Source of the DNA: Hwanghaeella grinnelliae
GTDB lineage: Bacteria > Pseudomonadota > Alphaproteobacteria > UBA8366 > Aestuariispiraceae
Length of the DNA: 64,000 bases
NCBI RefSeq assembly: GCF_004005845.1
Contig: NZ_SADE01000003.1
Coordinates: 769,862-833,861, forward strand
Direction of reading: 5' to 3'
Part shown: piece after piece, positions 35,484 to 44,676 of the stretch
Layout: the number at the start of each line of letters is the position of its first letter
Numbering within the stretch: the first letter of the stretch is position 1
Position numbers and translations under genes: made by a program
Notes under the pieces: model-generated
The model's input: the letters and a program-made list of their open reading frames with translations, nothing else
What the model was told of the DNA's origin: nothing
Databases searched by the model: none

Positions 35484-36754
35484 GTCACCAAATCCTTCAT
35501 TCGATAGTAGGCGCCGAGGACCGGCAGGAACCAGGGTCGGCCGAAATAGCCCGGGATCGCGGGCCAATCGAAATCCTTCCAAGGGTTCAGATACGGGCGG
35601 CCGTCCATGACATCCGCCATGACACCGCCCATCAGTGTCGCCATTTGGGTGCCATGCCCGCTATAGCCCATTGAGTAATATATGCCGTTTCGTTCTCCGG
35701 CTCTGGGAAGACGGTCACGGGTCATATCCACCAATCCACCCCAGCAGTAATCAACCCGTGTGTTGGCGAGCTCCGGGAATACATCCGCCATAGCCGCTTT
35801 CAGGATCCGACCGCTCTTCTCATCTGATTGAGGATTGCTTCCTGCAAACCTGGCACGTCCCCCGAACAGCAAGCGATTGTCCGGCGTCAACCGCCAATAG
35901 ACGACGAGGTTGCGTGTATCGACGACGTTGCGGCCTGTTGGCATGAGGCGGGCGACCTGCGCGGGTGACAACGGCTCCGTCACAATCAGGAAGGCACCGA
36001 TCGGCACGATGCGACGCCGGATCCATCCAAGTGGACCGACCTGAGAGATACCGCTCGCCAGCAAGACCTGACGCGCGTGGATCCTGCCCTTGGGTGTCTC
36101 AACCGCATGGCCACGGTCAACCTCTCGCAGAGCCATGGCGGGGGCATATTCATATACATCGGCACCACGCCGTGCGGCCGCGGTTGCCAGCCCCCGGACA
36201 TAACGGCCAACATGCATGTTGGCGCTCTTTGGAAAGAGCAGCCCGCCGTAATATCGGTCCGTCCCTACTTCGCTGTGCAGATCGGCCCGGTCGATCAATC
36301 GTGTTTCGGGATCGACGTTCGCCGCCAAAAGTTCCTGGCTGCGCGCCAGCATGTCGTAGTGCTCGGGTTTGGCAGCAAGCTTAAGCTTGCCGACGCGCGC
36401 GAAGCTGCAGTCGATCCCTTCCTCCTGCACCAATCGCTCAACCATATCGACGCCGGCGTCAAAGGCTTTGTATATAGCATTCGCTTTTTCCTGACCGAAC
36501 CTGTCGGTCATGACAGCATAATTCTGCGCAAAGCCGTTGTTGCACATGCCGCCATTGCGCCCGGATGCCGCATTGCCGATCGTTGTGGCTTCGAGCAGCG
36601 CGACACGGGCGCCTTTCTTTGCAAGGGCCAGCGCAGCGGAAGATCCGGTCAGACCGCCGCCTATCACGGCCACGTCATAGCGGCCTTCGAGAGGGGTGGA
36701 AGCGCTTTGATTGAACGGCTCGGACGTGTCCAGCCAATAAGAGGCAAGTTTCAT
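35480..36754 (-). CDS. FAD-dependent oxidoreductase, gamma-glutamylputrescine oxidase (PuuB)-like
   Basis: A 424-residue flavoprotein beginning MKLASYWLDTSEPFNQSAS, the N-terminal style of PuuB-type oxidases, then DVAVIGGGLTGSSAALALA and NAASGRNGGMCNNGFAQ. The C-terminus YYSMGYSGHGTQMATLMG closes the FAD site. PuuB enzymes oxidise a gamma-glutamylated amine to an aldehyde; here the adjoining aldehyde dehydrogenase supports an amine-to-acid pair, though no glutamyl ligase is nearby, so the substrate is probably different. A GGTGAAGAA site precedes the ATG. Confidence 0.87.
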   Translation of the reverse strand: MKLASYWLDTSEPFNQSASTPLEGRYDVAVIGGGLTGSSAALALAKKGARVALLEATTIGNAASGRNGGMCNNGFAQNYAVMTDRFGQEKANAIYKAFDAGVDMVERLVQEEGIDCSFARVGKLKLAAKPEHYDMLARSQELLAANVDPETRLIDRADLHSEVGTDRYYGGLLFPKSANMHVGRYVRGLATAAARRGADVYEYAPAMALREVDRGHAVETPKGRIHARQVLLASGISQVGPLGWIRRRIVPIGAFLIVTEPLSPAQVARLMPTGRNVVDTRNLVVYWRLTPDNRLLFGGRARFAGSNPQSDEKSGRILKAAMADVFPELANTRVDYCWGGLVDMTRDRLPRAGERNGIYYSMGYSGHGTQMATLMGGVMADVMDGRPYLNPWKDFDWPAIPGYFGRPWFLPVLGAYYRMKDLVT

Positions 36755-36758
36755 TTCT

Positions 36759-37928
36759 TCACCAACCACGAATCCTCTCCCAGCGAGCCTCAATCCTGGG
36801 TCTCTCGCCATCGACGACGCTATAGAAATCATGTTGGCCGGCCATTGCGCAGGCGTGATTGGGTAGGATCCGGACCCGCGTGCCGACCGGAAGATCAGGC
36901 ATACTCTTGCCGGAACCGCAGCGCATCGAGAGGATGCCATGCTCCTGGCTGGCCTGGGATACGATTACGTCTTCAAGCACACGCCCCTTTTCGTCGCAAA
37001 CCAGGCCGTAACCCTGGTCGACCTTCTGACTTGCGGTTCCGCGATCGCGGGAAAGCGCCATCCAGCCCGCATCGATCAACACCCATCCCTTTTCCGGTTT
37101 CACACCAACCACCGTGGCCAGGGTAGTGATCGCGATATCATCGACCGTGCAGACGCCGACCCCGTGCTGGACGAGGTCGAAGAACATGTAAACGCCAGCG
37201 CGAAGTTCCGTGATACCTTCCAGACTCTTCGCGAAATGCGCTGTCGGGGTCGATCCGATGCTCACGATGGGGCAAGCATGACCGCGGGCGCGTAGGGTCT
37301 CGGCGGCAGCCACGGCGGCCTGACGCTCGTTCTCGGCTGCTTTCACCAACGCATCAGGCGAACTTAAACTATAGGACTCGCCAGCATGAGCGAGGATCCC
37401 GACCAGATTAGCGCCTGCGGCAACGATCCTGTCCGCCACCTCAAGCAACTTGGGATCGTCCGGCTTCAGGCCTCCACGATGATCATCGCAATCCAACTCA
37501 ATAAAGGCAGAAGGCGTAACGCCGGTGGCCTCGCGCACATCAGCCAGGGCATCCGCCTGCTCGACCGTGTCGAGCAACAGCTTTAGATCGACGCCCGTGC
37601 GTCGGCAAATCTCCATGGCACGCAGAGCCGAAGCCGGCGACATACCGACAGCATAGGTGATGTCACGATAGCCGTGGTCAGCGAAATATTCCGCCTCGGC
37701 GATGGTTGAAACCGTGATCGGGCCGGGTCCGTCGGGGAAAACATGCCGGCCGACATCGACGCTTTTCGCTGTCTTCATATGCGGCCGCAACACCACGCCG
37801 AGGTCTTCTGCGCGGGCGGCCAAGCGCCGGACATTACGTTCCAACCTTTCCCGGTCGAGAAGCAGCGTCGGGGTGATCAGATCATCGAGCATGGTGGCCG
37901 TTTTGCGCTCGTCTGCGTTCGTCTTCAT
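36759..37928 (-). CDS. DSD1-family PLP enzyme (second paralogue)
   Basis: A 389-residue fold-type III PLP enzyme with LRPHMKTAKS (PLP lysine), ELDCDDHRGG, SIGSTPTAH and the metal-binding ILPNHACAM. It is related along its length to the product of 1229-2368. It would dehydrate or cleave a D-beta-hydroxy amino acid such as D-serine, D-threonine or D-3-hydroxyaspartate. The ATG at 37928 has AAGGA 12 bases upstream; the next Met (37892) is an alternative. It lies 4 bases before the PuuB-like gene in the same operon. Confidence 0.85.
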   Translation of the reverse strand: MKTNADERKTATMLDDLITPTLLLDRERLERNVRRLAARAEDLGVVLRPHMKTAKSVDVGRHVFPDGPGPITVSTIAEAEYFADHGYRDITYAVGMSPASALRAMEICRRTGVDLKLLLDTVEQADALADVREATGVTPSAFIELDCDDHRGGLKPDDPKLLEVADRIVAAGANLVGILAHAGESYSLSSPDALVKAAENERQAAVAAAETLRARGHACPIVSIGSTPTAHFAKSLEGITELRAGVYMFFDLVQHGVGVCTVDDIAITTLATVVGVKPEKGWVLIDAGWMALSRDRGTASQKVDQGYGLVCDEKGRVLEDVIVSQASQEHGILSMRCGSGKSMPDLPVGTRVRILPNHACAMAGQHDFYSVVDGERPRIEARWERIRGW

Positions 37929-37947
37929 CTGCCGATAATCCTTATCC

Positions 37948-38814
37948 CTAGCCAAACGACTGGCTCGCCAAAGCGAACATGCTCGCGGGTCCCTCCGGGA
38001 CCGGCTGCCGTCCCTTGACCATGGCTGTCACCGGGCTGACACGCGTCAGGCCCAGGCTTTCCAGCCAATCACTCAGGCCATGCCTCGCATGGACATCAAT
38101 GCGCACAAATTTCCCATGGAGCGTCGAGAGCTGGCTTAGAATCAGGCGCTTGGCATCATCACCACACTCGGCAGCAACCGGCCCCACCACATAGCCCCGC
38201 CCAAACCTGCGGGTAATGACGTAACCAACGATGCGCCCAGCGCGTTCCATCAGCGTAAGGCGCCCCTCCCGGGCCAACGCGTTCACCAGCGGCACCCGGT
38301 CTAAGCCGGTAGCTTGGCGGTCGAAGGTATGGATAAGAGGAAGGTCCGCCGGCATCGCCGACCGAATTCCGTCACTGCTGTCCGAAGGAACGGCCGTTTC
38401 AAACAGACCCTGGTGCTGCACAATGGGTCCTACCTTCATGAACCCGCGCCGCTCATATAGCGCCAGTCCTTCTTCGGTAGCACTGAGCAAGACATCTCGT
38501 CCCTCCGTCGCCTGCAGCAGGCTATCGAGCAACAATGCGCCGTAGCCACGACCCTGTTCGGCGGCCGTGACAATGATCATCCCGGCGCAGGCATGGGTTT
38601 GCCCATACGTCCACCACATGGCCGTGCCGATAACTTCGGCCCCCCGTTCCAGCACCAAGCCATGCCCCATCGCGGAGGCAAATTCCCAATCCTCGAGCCG
38701 GTAAGGCCAACCCATTTCCTGCGACAGTGCCAGGGCGCCGGGCAGGTGCCGCGCCTCCAACGCTGTCACGTTCGGTTCAGAGCCATTTGCCTCTTGCTCA
38801 GTTTTTCTTCCCAT
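37948..38814 (-). CDS. GNAT-family N-acetyltransferase with second YitH-like domain
   Basis: A 288-residue protein. The N-terminal GNAT fold (about residues 15-135) contains the acetyl-CoA loop AAEQGRGYGALLLDSLL and LYERRGFMKVG. The second half (GYVITRRFGRGYVVGPVAA) resembles the C-terminal extension of YitH-type acetyltransferases. It heads a minus-strand operon with the DSD1 enzyme, two flavin oxidases and an aldehyde dehydrogenase. A paralogue of the same two-domain design lies at 53276-54151, at the other end of the cluster. Confidence 0.85.
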   Translation of the reverse strand: MGRKTEQEANGSEPNVTALEARHLPGALALSQEMGWPYRLEDWEFASAMGHGLVLERGAEVIGTAMWWTYGQTHACAGMIIVTAAEQGRGYGALLLDSLLQATEGRDVLLSATEEGLALYERRGFMKVGPIVQHQGLFETAVPSDSSDGIRSAMPADLPLIHTFDRQATGLDRVPLVNALAREGRLTLMERAGRIVGYVITRRFGRGYVVGPVAAECGDDAKRLILSQLSTLHGKFVRIDVHARHGLSDWLESLGLTRVSPVTAMVKGRQPVPEGPASMFALASQSFG

Positions 38815-39122
38815 TGCCGAGGTGCCTTTCGCTGATCCGTGGTCACATCTTGTTTGGCTGCAAGAATGGCGTCCGGCGGGCCACGTTCGATGCTGTTTTG
38901 CCCGTCGAACTCGGCAGGATCATTCGTTCTGTTCTTTCTCTCGGCATAAAAAATTGCGCTATTTGGGTAAAAAATTAACCCCGCCTCGAAACACCGGCCG
39001 CCATGACCGGCTACCGGTTCGAAAGTAATTGCCAAGACCTGTCGCAACGCTGGACCCCACCTGCGGGAAACATCGAACACGTGAAAAAGAGCGTCGGACA
39101 TAGGATGCAGAAGGATGAAACC
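38815..39122. promoter_or_regulatory. Divergent promoter region (GNAT operon / cyclodeaminase-like gene)
   Basis: A 308-base gap between divergent genes. The middle is AT-rich (around 38945-38980) and is the likely place for promoters of both; no clear palindrome or conserved element was found. Confidence 0.4.
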
Positions 39123-40070
39123 ATGATCTACATCAGCGAAGAGGAATCTGCGGACCTGGTCACACATGACCTTGCCTACGAGGCGGTGCAGCAAGCGCTG
39201 GCCGCTGCAGCCTCCGAACACTGCGGAGTCTTTCCCGCGGTCCTTGGACGGTCAATCGTGCCGACGAACACTTTTTCAATTAAATCCGGCTGGTCGAACA
39301 ATCTTACCGGTGTAAAGGTGGGCTCGTTCTGGTCCGGCAATCCAGCCCGTGGCCTGCCCCGTCATAACTCGACCATCATGCTGCTTGATCAGGAGACGGG
39401 TCGGCTGCGCGCGGTGATCGAGGCCGGACAGGTCAATGCCTTCAGGACCGCCGCAGCGGATGCGGTCGCCGCCGACCTCCTCGCCCCCAAGCAGGCCAGA
39501 ACTTTAGCTATATTCGGCGCCGGCAATCAGGCGCGCTATGAAGTGGCCGCGCTGGCGCGTATCCGCCCGATCGACACCGTGTTGGTCGTAGCCCGCCCTT
39601 CGACGGGCCGCGAAGCATTCGTCGACCTGATCAATGGAATGGGCCAAATCGCGCGTGCCGTGCCGGCCGAGGACGCCGTCCGCGCAGCCGACATCGTGGT
39701 AACGGCAACCCCGTCACGCGAGCCACTCTTCGACGCCGCTTGGGTTGGACCGGGAACCCATTTGGTCAGCATGGGGTCGGACGCGCCGGGTAAGCATGAA
39801 CTGCCAAGCGACTTGTTGCCGAAGGCTAGATTGTTCTGCGACCTGCCGTCGCAATCCACTCAGATCGGCGACTTCCAGCATTCGAGAGAGCTGATTGAAG
39901 CCGGCACGCTGAAGGTAACGCCAATTGGCGATGTTATCGAAAAACGCGCACCGGGCCGCCGCACTGATGAAGAAATCACCGTCTTCGACAGTTCCGGGAT
40001 TTCACTGCAGGATCTCTATATGGCGGACGCGCTTATCCAGGCAAAGGCGCGGCGGGACGCGAAAGGCTAG
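39123..40070 (+). CDS. Ornithine cyclodeaminase / mu-crystallin family enzyme
   Basis: A 315-residue Rossmann protein. Landmarks are KVGSFWSGNPARGLPRHNST, the substrate-side block AVIEAGQVNAFRTAAADAVA, the NAD loop LAIFGAGNQARYEV (about residue 125), and ADIVVTATPSREPLF. The family includes ornithine cyclodeaminase, imine and ketimine reductases, EutC of ectoine use and BhcD iminosuccinate reductase, so an imine/amino acid interconversion is likely; the exact one cannot be told. The start at 39123 has AGAAGGATG upstream. Confidence 0.87.
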   Translation: MIYISEEESADLVTHDLAYEAVQQALAAAASEHCGVFPAVLGRSIVPTNTFSIKSGWSNNLTGVKVGSFWSGNPARGLPRHNSTIMLLDQETGRLRAVIEAGQVNAFRTAAADAVAADLLAPKQARTLAIFGAGNQARYEVAALARIRPIDTVLVVARPSTGREAFVDLINGMGQIARAVPAEDAVRAADIVVTATPSREPLFDAAWVGPGTHLVSMGSDAPGKHELPSDLLPKARLFCDLPSQSTQIGDFQHSRELIEAGTLKVTPIGDVIEKRAPGRRTDEEITVFDSSGISLQDLYMADALIQAKARRDAKG

Positions 40071-40140
40071 CCCCGCCGCCCTGGCCTGCTTCAATCGCTA
40101 CCGGAATTCCGGGCGCAGACGATTCAAAAGCCCCTCACCC

Positions 40141-40809
40141 TCAAATCCCGAACACGCCGGGAAGCTGCGAAATATCGCGAATTTCAGTATATTCGTAGTA
40201 AGGGTTTTCCGGCTCATGGCCACGGTTGACCCAGACCTTGCTTTTAATCCCCAGGTCATAGGCAGAGATCAGATCGTGTCGGAAGGACGAGGACACGTGA
40301 GTAATGTCCTCCGGCCCGCATCCCAGCATGTCGAACATATACTCGAATGCTTTGAAATGGGGCTTGTAGGCTCCCGCCTCTTCAGCCGTATAGACAGCAT
40401 GAAACGGGGCGCCGAGTTTGGCGACGTTTGAGGGAATTTGCGCCTTCATCGAATTGGTGATGGTAACCAACGGAATTTCCTGTGCGAGCTTAGCCAGACC
40501 AGCGGGAACGTCGGCATGCGGTCCCCAGGTTGGAATGCGGTTGTAGATCGTTTCCGCGTTTTCGGCATCAAAGGCGATGTTGTTGCGGCGGCACGTGCGC
40601 TCCAGCGCGTTGTGAACGACATCCGCATAAGGCTTCCAGTCCTGCATCACCTCGTCAAACCGATATCCCTGGAAATTCTTGATGAATTCGTTCATGCGCG
40701 GCTCATCCAAAAGATGGCCGTACAAATCCCGGGCGGCTTCTGCCATTTGAAAATTGATCAATGTTCCATGGCAATCAAAGGTTACATATTTCGGCCGGAA
40801 GCGTTCCAT
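40141..40809 (-). CDS. HAD-family hydrolase (haloacid dehalogenase type II-like)
   Basis: A 222-residue HAD protein. Motif I is FDCHGTL with nucleophile Asp12; motif II is the ITNS segment; motif III lysine is in AGAYKPHFKAFEYM; motif IV acidic residues follow in SSSFRHDLISAYDLG. The size and YKP motif match the L-2-haloacid dehalogenase-like branch, whose members are often phosphatases. It lies 220 bases downstream of the transporter permease gene on the same strand and could be part of that operon. Confidence 0.85.
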   Translation of the reverse strand: MERFRPKYVTFDCHGTLINFQMAEAARDLYGHLLDEPRMNEFIKNFQGYRFDEVMQDWKPYADVVHNALERTCRRNNIAFDAENAETIYNRIPTWGPHADVPAGLAKLAQEIPLVTITNSMKAQIPSNVAKLGAPFHAVYTAEEAGAYKPHFKAFEYMFDMLGCGPEDITHVSSSFRHDLISAYDLGIKSKVWVNRGHEPENPYYEYTEIRDISQLPGVFGI

Positions 40810-41032
40810 GTCAGTGTTTCCTATTAAGCTATTGATTGGGCTGAGCATATGCGCAACCGTTTAGCAGAATTTGCTGTAATGAATGGTCTATCAGCAGACC
40901 GCGCTCCGAACTGCCGATCACACAGCACGACATTTCTTAGGTTGCCGTGGCAGGAGCGCGTCGAGCACGAAAGCCCACCGCAAAGGCGCCGCCGAGTCAG
41001 CCAGTCGGGAATGGTTGGCCAGATCGACCGCT

Positions 41033-41944
41033 TTAGAAACTATCGTTGCGAACGTCGAACGCATCACGCAGTCCGTCGCCAATGAAGTTGAAGCTCGACA
41101 CGGCAATGGTAATCGCGACGCCGGGAATGATCGCCAGCCAGGGCGCGCTATCCAGGTATTGCTGGGCACCGTTCAACATATTCCCCCAACTGGGTAGAGG
41201 CGGCTGAATGCCGAAACCGAGGAAACTGATGTATGCCTCGAGCAGGATCGCACGGGCAACCGTAAGCGTCGCGGCAACAATGATCGGCCCCATGACATTG
41301 GGCAAGATTTCGCGGAACATGATATGTGCCCCACTCAAGCCCAGCATACGCCCCGCCAGCACGAACTCACGTTCCTTCAACGACCGGACCTCGGCCTCAA
41401 CGATTCGGGCGACTTCCATCCAACTGGTCACCGCAATGATGACGGTGATCATCACCGGACTAGGTTGCAGCGCCGCTGCAAGCGCCAGAAGCAGGAAGAT
41501 GGTTGGAAAGGACAGAAAACCGTCAACCGTGCGCATCAAAACGGTATTGACCCATCCGCCCCGATAGCCCCCCACGACGCCAACAAGCATGCCGACAAGA
41601 ATCGAAAGCACCATGGCGAAGAACCCAACTAGAAGCGAGATTCGTCCGGCCATCAGGAGGCGCACGGCAAGGTCACGCCCCAATGGGTCGGTGCCCAGAT
41701 AGTGATCGCCTGTAAAGGGCGCGGCAAACCGGGCCCGCAGGTCGATAAAGAGAGAGTCGTAGGGCAGTAGATAGGGGCCGACCACGCAGGCAAGCGTCAG
41801 CAGGCCGATCATCAACAGCCCAAGCAGTGCCAAACGATGGCTCAAGAATCGTTTCACTACGCGGCTTTGCCACCAATGAGTGGGGGATTGGGATGCGGAA
41901 AGGGCGGTCATGTCGATAGCCTTCTGTACTTTTTGTTCCGGCAT
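41033..41944 (-). CDS. Peptide-type ABC transporter permease (DppC-like)
   Basis: A 303-residue inner-membrane protein with six hydrophobic spans and the N-terminal OppC-type segment (FLSHRLALLGLLMIGLLTLA). The periplasmic part carries GTDPLGRD, and the EAA loop reads EAEVRSLKEREFVLAGRMLG. Its ATG overlaps the stop of the DppB-like gene (TGATG). With 41944-46341 it forms a complete peptide/nickel-type importer. Confidence 0.92.
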   Translation of the reverse strand: MPEQKVQKAIDMTALSASQSPTHWWQSRVVKRFLSHRLALLGLLMIGLLTLACVVGPYLLPYDSLFIDLRARFAAPFTGDHYLGTDPLGRDLAVRLLMAGRISLLVGFFAMVLSILVGMLVGVVGGYRGGWVNTVLMRTVDGFLSFPTIFLLLALAAALQPSPVMITVIIAVTSWMEVARIVEAEVRSLKEREFVLAGRMLGLSGAHIMFREILPNVMGPIIVAATLTVARAILLEAYISFLGFGIQPPLPSWGNMLNGAQQYLDSAPWLAIIPGVAITIAVSSFNFIGDGLRDAFDVRNDSF

Positions 41945-42894
41945 CAGGCCAGACGAATGCGCGGATCGATCAGCGCGACTGCGATATCGGCAATGAGATT
42001 GCCGACGATGGTGAGGATGGCGGAGAACATCAAAAGGCCCATCACGACCGGGTAGTCGCTGTAACCGAGACTATCGAGGAACAGTCGTCCCATTCCCGGC
42101 CAGGTGAAGACGGTTTCCGTCACGAGCGCACCCGTCAGGAGTGAAGGAAGCTGCACCCCGGCCAAAGTGATCATTGGCAGCAACGCGCAGCCGACGACGT
42201 GCTTCATCAACACGCGCCGCTCGGTCACGCCCTTGGCCCGCGCAGTCTTCACAAATTCCTGGCTGATCGCGTCCAGCGTCGCGGTGCGCATGTAGCGGCT
42301 CCAGATCGCGATATGAACCAGCGCAAGCACGACCGACGGCATAATCAAGTGATGCAGATAGTCTAGCACCGAGCCGTCACCGATCGTGTACATGTTGCCC
42401 GCCGGCAACCAGCCCAATCTCAGCGCGAAGACGTAGATGCCGATCAGGCCGAACCAGAAGGTCGGGATAGACAAAGCGACCATTGCCCCAACGGTCGCGG
42501 CATAATCGAAAATCGAATAGCGATGGGTGGCTCCGCGGATACCAATCCAGGTGCCGATCCCGATCGCGATGGCGGTAGAAGACCCCATCAACAGGAAGGT
42601 GGCCAGGACATGCCGGCCGATCACGGATAGAACGGAATTGCCGTCGCGGAACGATGTTCCCCAGTCACCCTGCAAAAGCCGCCAAGCCCAGTCGAAATAC
42701 TGCACCAAAATGGGGCGGTTAAGTCCAAGTTGCTCGGCCAGCCGTGCCTTGTCTGCTTCGGTCATACCCGGATCGAGCGCATATTGAGCCAAGGGCCCGC
42801 CCGGAATGAGGTTGAGCACCACAAATCCAATGATCGAGACGATCACAAGCAGCACGATGCTCTGCATGAAGCGTTTGAGCAAGAATGCGGGCAT
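41944..42894 (-). CDS. Peptide-type ABC transporter permease (DppB-like)
   Basis: A 316-residue permease starting MPAFLLKRFMQSIVLLVIVS, with AEQLGLNRPILVQYFDW, a conserved periplasmic stretch of DppB/OppB proteins, and the cytoplasmic loop DAISQEFVKTARAKGVTERR. Translationally coupled to the DppC-like gene. A stem-loop lies between it and the binding-protein gene upstream. Confidence 0.92.
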   Translation of the reverse strand: MPAFLLKRFMQSIVLLVIVSIIGFVVLNLIPGGPLAQYALDPGMTEADKARLAEQLGLNRPILVQYFDWAWRLLQGDWGTSFRDGNSVLSVIGRHVLATFLLMGSSTAIAIGIGTWIGIRGATHRYSIFDYAATVGAMVALSIPTFWFGLIGIYVFALRLGWLPAGNMYTIGDGSVLDYLHHLIMPSVVLALVHIAIWSRYMRTATLDAISQEFVKTARAKGVTERRVLMKHVVGCALLPMITLAGVQLPSLLTGALVTETVFTWPGMGRLFLDSLGYSDYPVVMGLLMFSAILTIVGNLIADIAVALIDPRIRLA

Positions 42895-42930
42895 TTATCC
42901 TCCTTCCGGAACAGGTCGTACAATACAGCG

Positions 42931-42965
42931 TTCACCGCCCGGAGCATTCAGCCCCGGGCGGTGAA
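42931..42965 (-). other. Intercistronic stem-loop downstream of the binding-protein gene
   Basis: TTCACCGCCCG (42931-42941) and CGGGCGGTGAA (42955-42965) are perfect 11-base complements around a 13-base loop, directly after the stop of the solute-binding-protein gene. Such hairpins in transporter operons protect the upstream mRNA and reduce read-through, giving more binding protein than permease. Confidence 0.7.
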
Positions 42966-42972
42966 TTCTCGG

Positions 42973-44640
42973 TCAGGCCCAGTACCAAGCAGCGGCGTGC
43001 CAGGATTCCGTCCGCGTGTTGGTATTGACTTCGAAGCCCTCGATGCCTGCCTTACGGCCGTAGACGTTCGTATAGGCGAACATCGGCAAGAATGGCAGGT
43101 CATGCCGGATGATTTCCTGCACCTTGAAGTAGATTTCCCGACGCTTTTCAGGATCAAAGGTCCGGCTACCTTCCACAAGCAGGGCATCTACCTCAGGGTT
43201 GGAATACTGGGCATTGTTCGACCCGTTGCCGCCCTTGGCCGCGATTGCGTCGGTGTGGAACCGATAGGTCACATCGGGATCGCCGCCGACAAGATAGGTG
43301 ATACCGACCATGGCCGATTCGAACTGCGATAGTCCCCAATACTCACCCCACATTACGGCCGGGGGCAGGTTTGCAATCGTCATCTCGACACCAATCTCGC
43401 CGAAAGTCTGCTGGAGAAACTGCTGGGTCTGCTCACGCAGGTGATTACCGACAGTCGTCGAGTTCGAGAAGGACAGGCGGACCCCGTCTTTTTCCCGGAT
43501 ACCATCGGCGCCCGGCACCCAGCCAGCCTCGTCCAGAATCTTGCGAGCGCGATCGAGGTTGAACTCTTGCTTCGGCAGATTCGGATTGAAGTAATAGGAT
43601 TGCGGCGGCATGAAGGTTTCGGTTGGACTGGGTACACCGTAGTACAGAGCGTCGATAATCGCCGTCCGGTCCATCGCGAGATAAAGCGCCTCACGCACGG
43701 CCCGATCTTGGAGCTGGGGCAGTTCCTGGTTCAGGTAGATCGATTCGACGGATCCCTTGGGCTCCGCTGTCACGACCCGATCAGGCAGGTTCTTGGCTTC
43801 TTGGTAATGGTCAGGCGAGATATAGGCCTGCCCGACAAGGTCGACATCACCGCTCTTGAACTGGGCGTAGAGCACCGTCATGTCCGGGATGTACTTGAAG
43901 ATGAGTTGTTCGATATAGGGGCCTTCGCCGAAATAGTCCGGGTTGGCCACAAGTTCGAGCCGATCACCGGCAAGACGCTGTCCCCATTTAAACGCTCCTG
44001 TCCCGATCGGCGCCTGATTGAACGCGGCTTGGTTGGGGTCGGCTTCTTTTTCCAGAATGTGCTTGGGCACCATGAAAGTTTCTGTCAGGAAGGACAAATA
44101 AGGTGCGAAGGCTTCTTCCATGCGCCAAGTGATTTCAGTCGGCGAGACCACAGTAATGTCACGAACCAACGAGTGACCTGTGGTGCGCCAGGCGCGGAAA
44201 TCGGGGTTGACGATCAGCTGGAGGGTGTACTTCACATCTTCAGCTGTGAAGGGTGTGCCATCGTGCCAGGTCACGTCATCGCGCAACCGAATGCGCCAAT
44301 TCAGTCCGTCCGCAGAGATGCCTCCATTGGCCTGACTCGGTACCTCGGTGGCGAGGTTCGGTATGATGACGCCATCGGCATTGATGCGGAACAGCGCGTC
44401 GAACACAGAGAAATCGAACGCGTCATCCACCTCGATATGCGGCATCAGCGGGTTGAACACAGTCGGTTCCTGCGACAGACCGACGACAATTCGGCCGGTC
44501 GGCGTTGCAGGCGGAGTGCTGGCAAAAGCTGGTTTGCCCAACAGATTGGGCGCAATCAGGCCCGCGGCACCGCCCGCGGCCATCATCCGCAGCGCAGAGC
44601 GCCGCGAAAAGCCGGTCTTGGAATTGTTTTGACTAGTCAT
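42973..44640 (-). CDS. Peptide-type ABC transporter solute-binding protein
   Basis: A 555-residue extracytoplasmic binding protein of the DppA/OppA family (SBP-bac-5). The N-terminus NNSKTGFSRRSALRMMAAGG is a twin-arginine signal, so it is probably exported folded. The mature protein has the family strands GRIVVGLSQEPTVFNPLM, GLNWRIRLRDDVTWHDGTPF and VREALYLAMDRTAI. The bound ligand may be a peptide, opine or modified amino acid; the catabolic genes around it favour the last. Confidence 0.9.
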   Translation of the reverse strand: MTSQNNSKTGFSRRSALRMMAAGGAAGLIAPNLLGKPAFASTPPATPTGRIVVGLSQEPTVFNPLMPHIEVDDAFDFSVFDALFRINADGVIIPNLATEVPSQANGGISADGLNWRIRLRDDVTWHDGTPFTAEDVKYTLQLIVNPDFRAWRTTGHSLVRDITVVSPTEITWRMEEAFAPYLSFLTETFMVPKHILEKEADPNQAAFNQAPIGTGAFKWGQRLAGDRLELVANPDYFGEGPYIEQLIFKYIPDMTVLYAQFKSGDVDLVGQAYISPDHYQEAKNLPDRVVTAEPKGSVESIYLNQELPQLQDRAVREALYLAMDRTAIIDALYYGVPSPTETFMPPQSYYFNPNLPKQEFNLDRARKILDEAGWVPGADGIREKDGVRLSFSNSTTVGNHLREQTQQFLQQTFGEIGVEMTIANLPPAVMWGEYWGLSQFESAMVGITYLVGGDPDVTYRFHTDAIAAKGGNGSNNAQYSNPEVDALLVEGSRTFDPEKRREIYFKVQEIIRHDLPFLPMFAYTNVYGRKAGIEGFEVNTNTRTESWHAAAWYWA

Positions 44641-44676
44641 TTTATATTCTCCCTTGGTTGAGTTCAGAACCTGGAC

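Noticed and set aside
36759..40070. Assignment as the beta-hydroxyaspartate cycle
   Set aside because: A PLP enzyme and a BhcD-like family member occur, but the BhcA aminotransferase and BhcB dehydratase types are missing and the DSD1 protein is of a different subgroup from BhcC.
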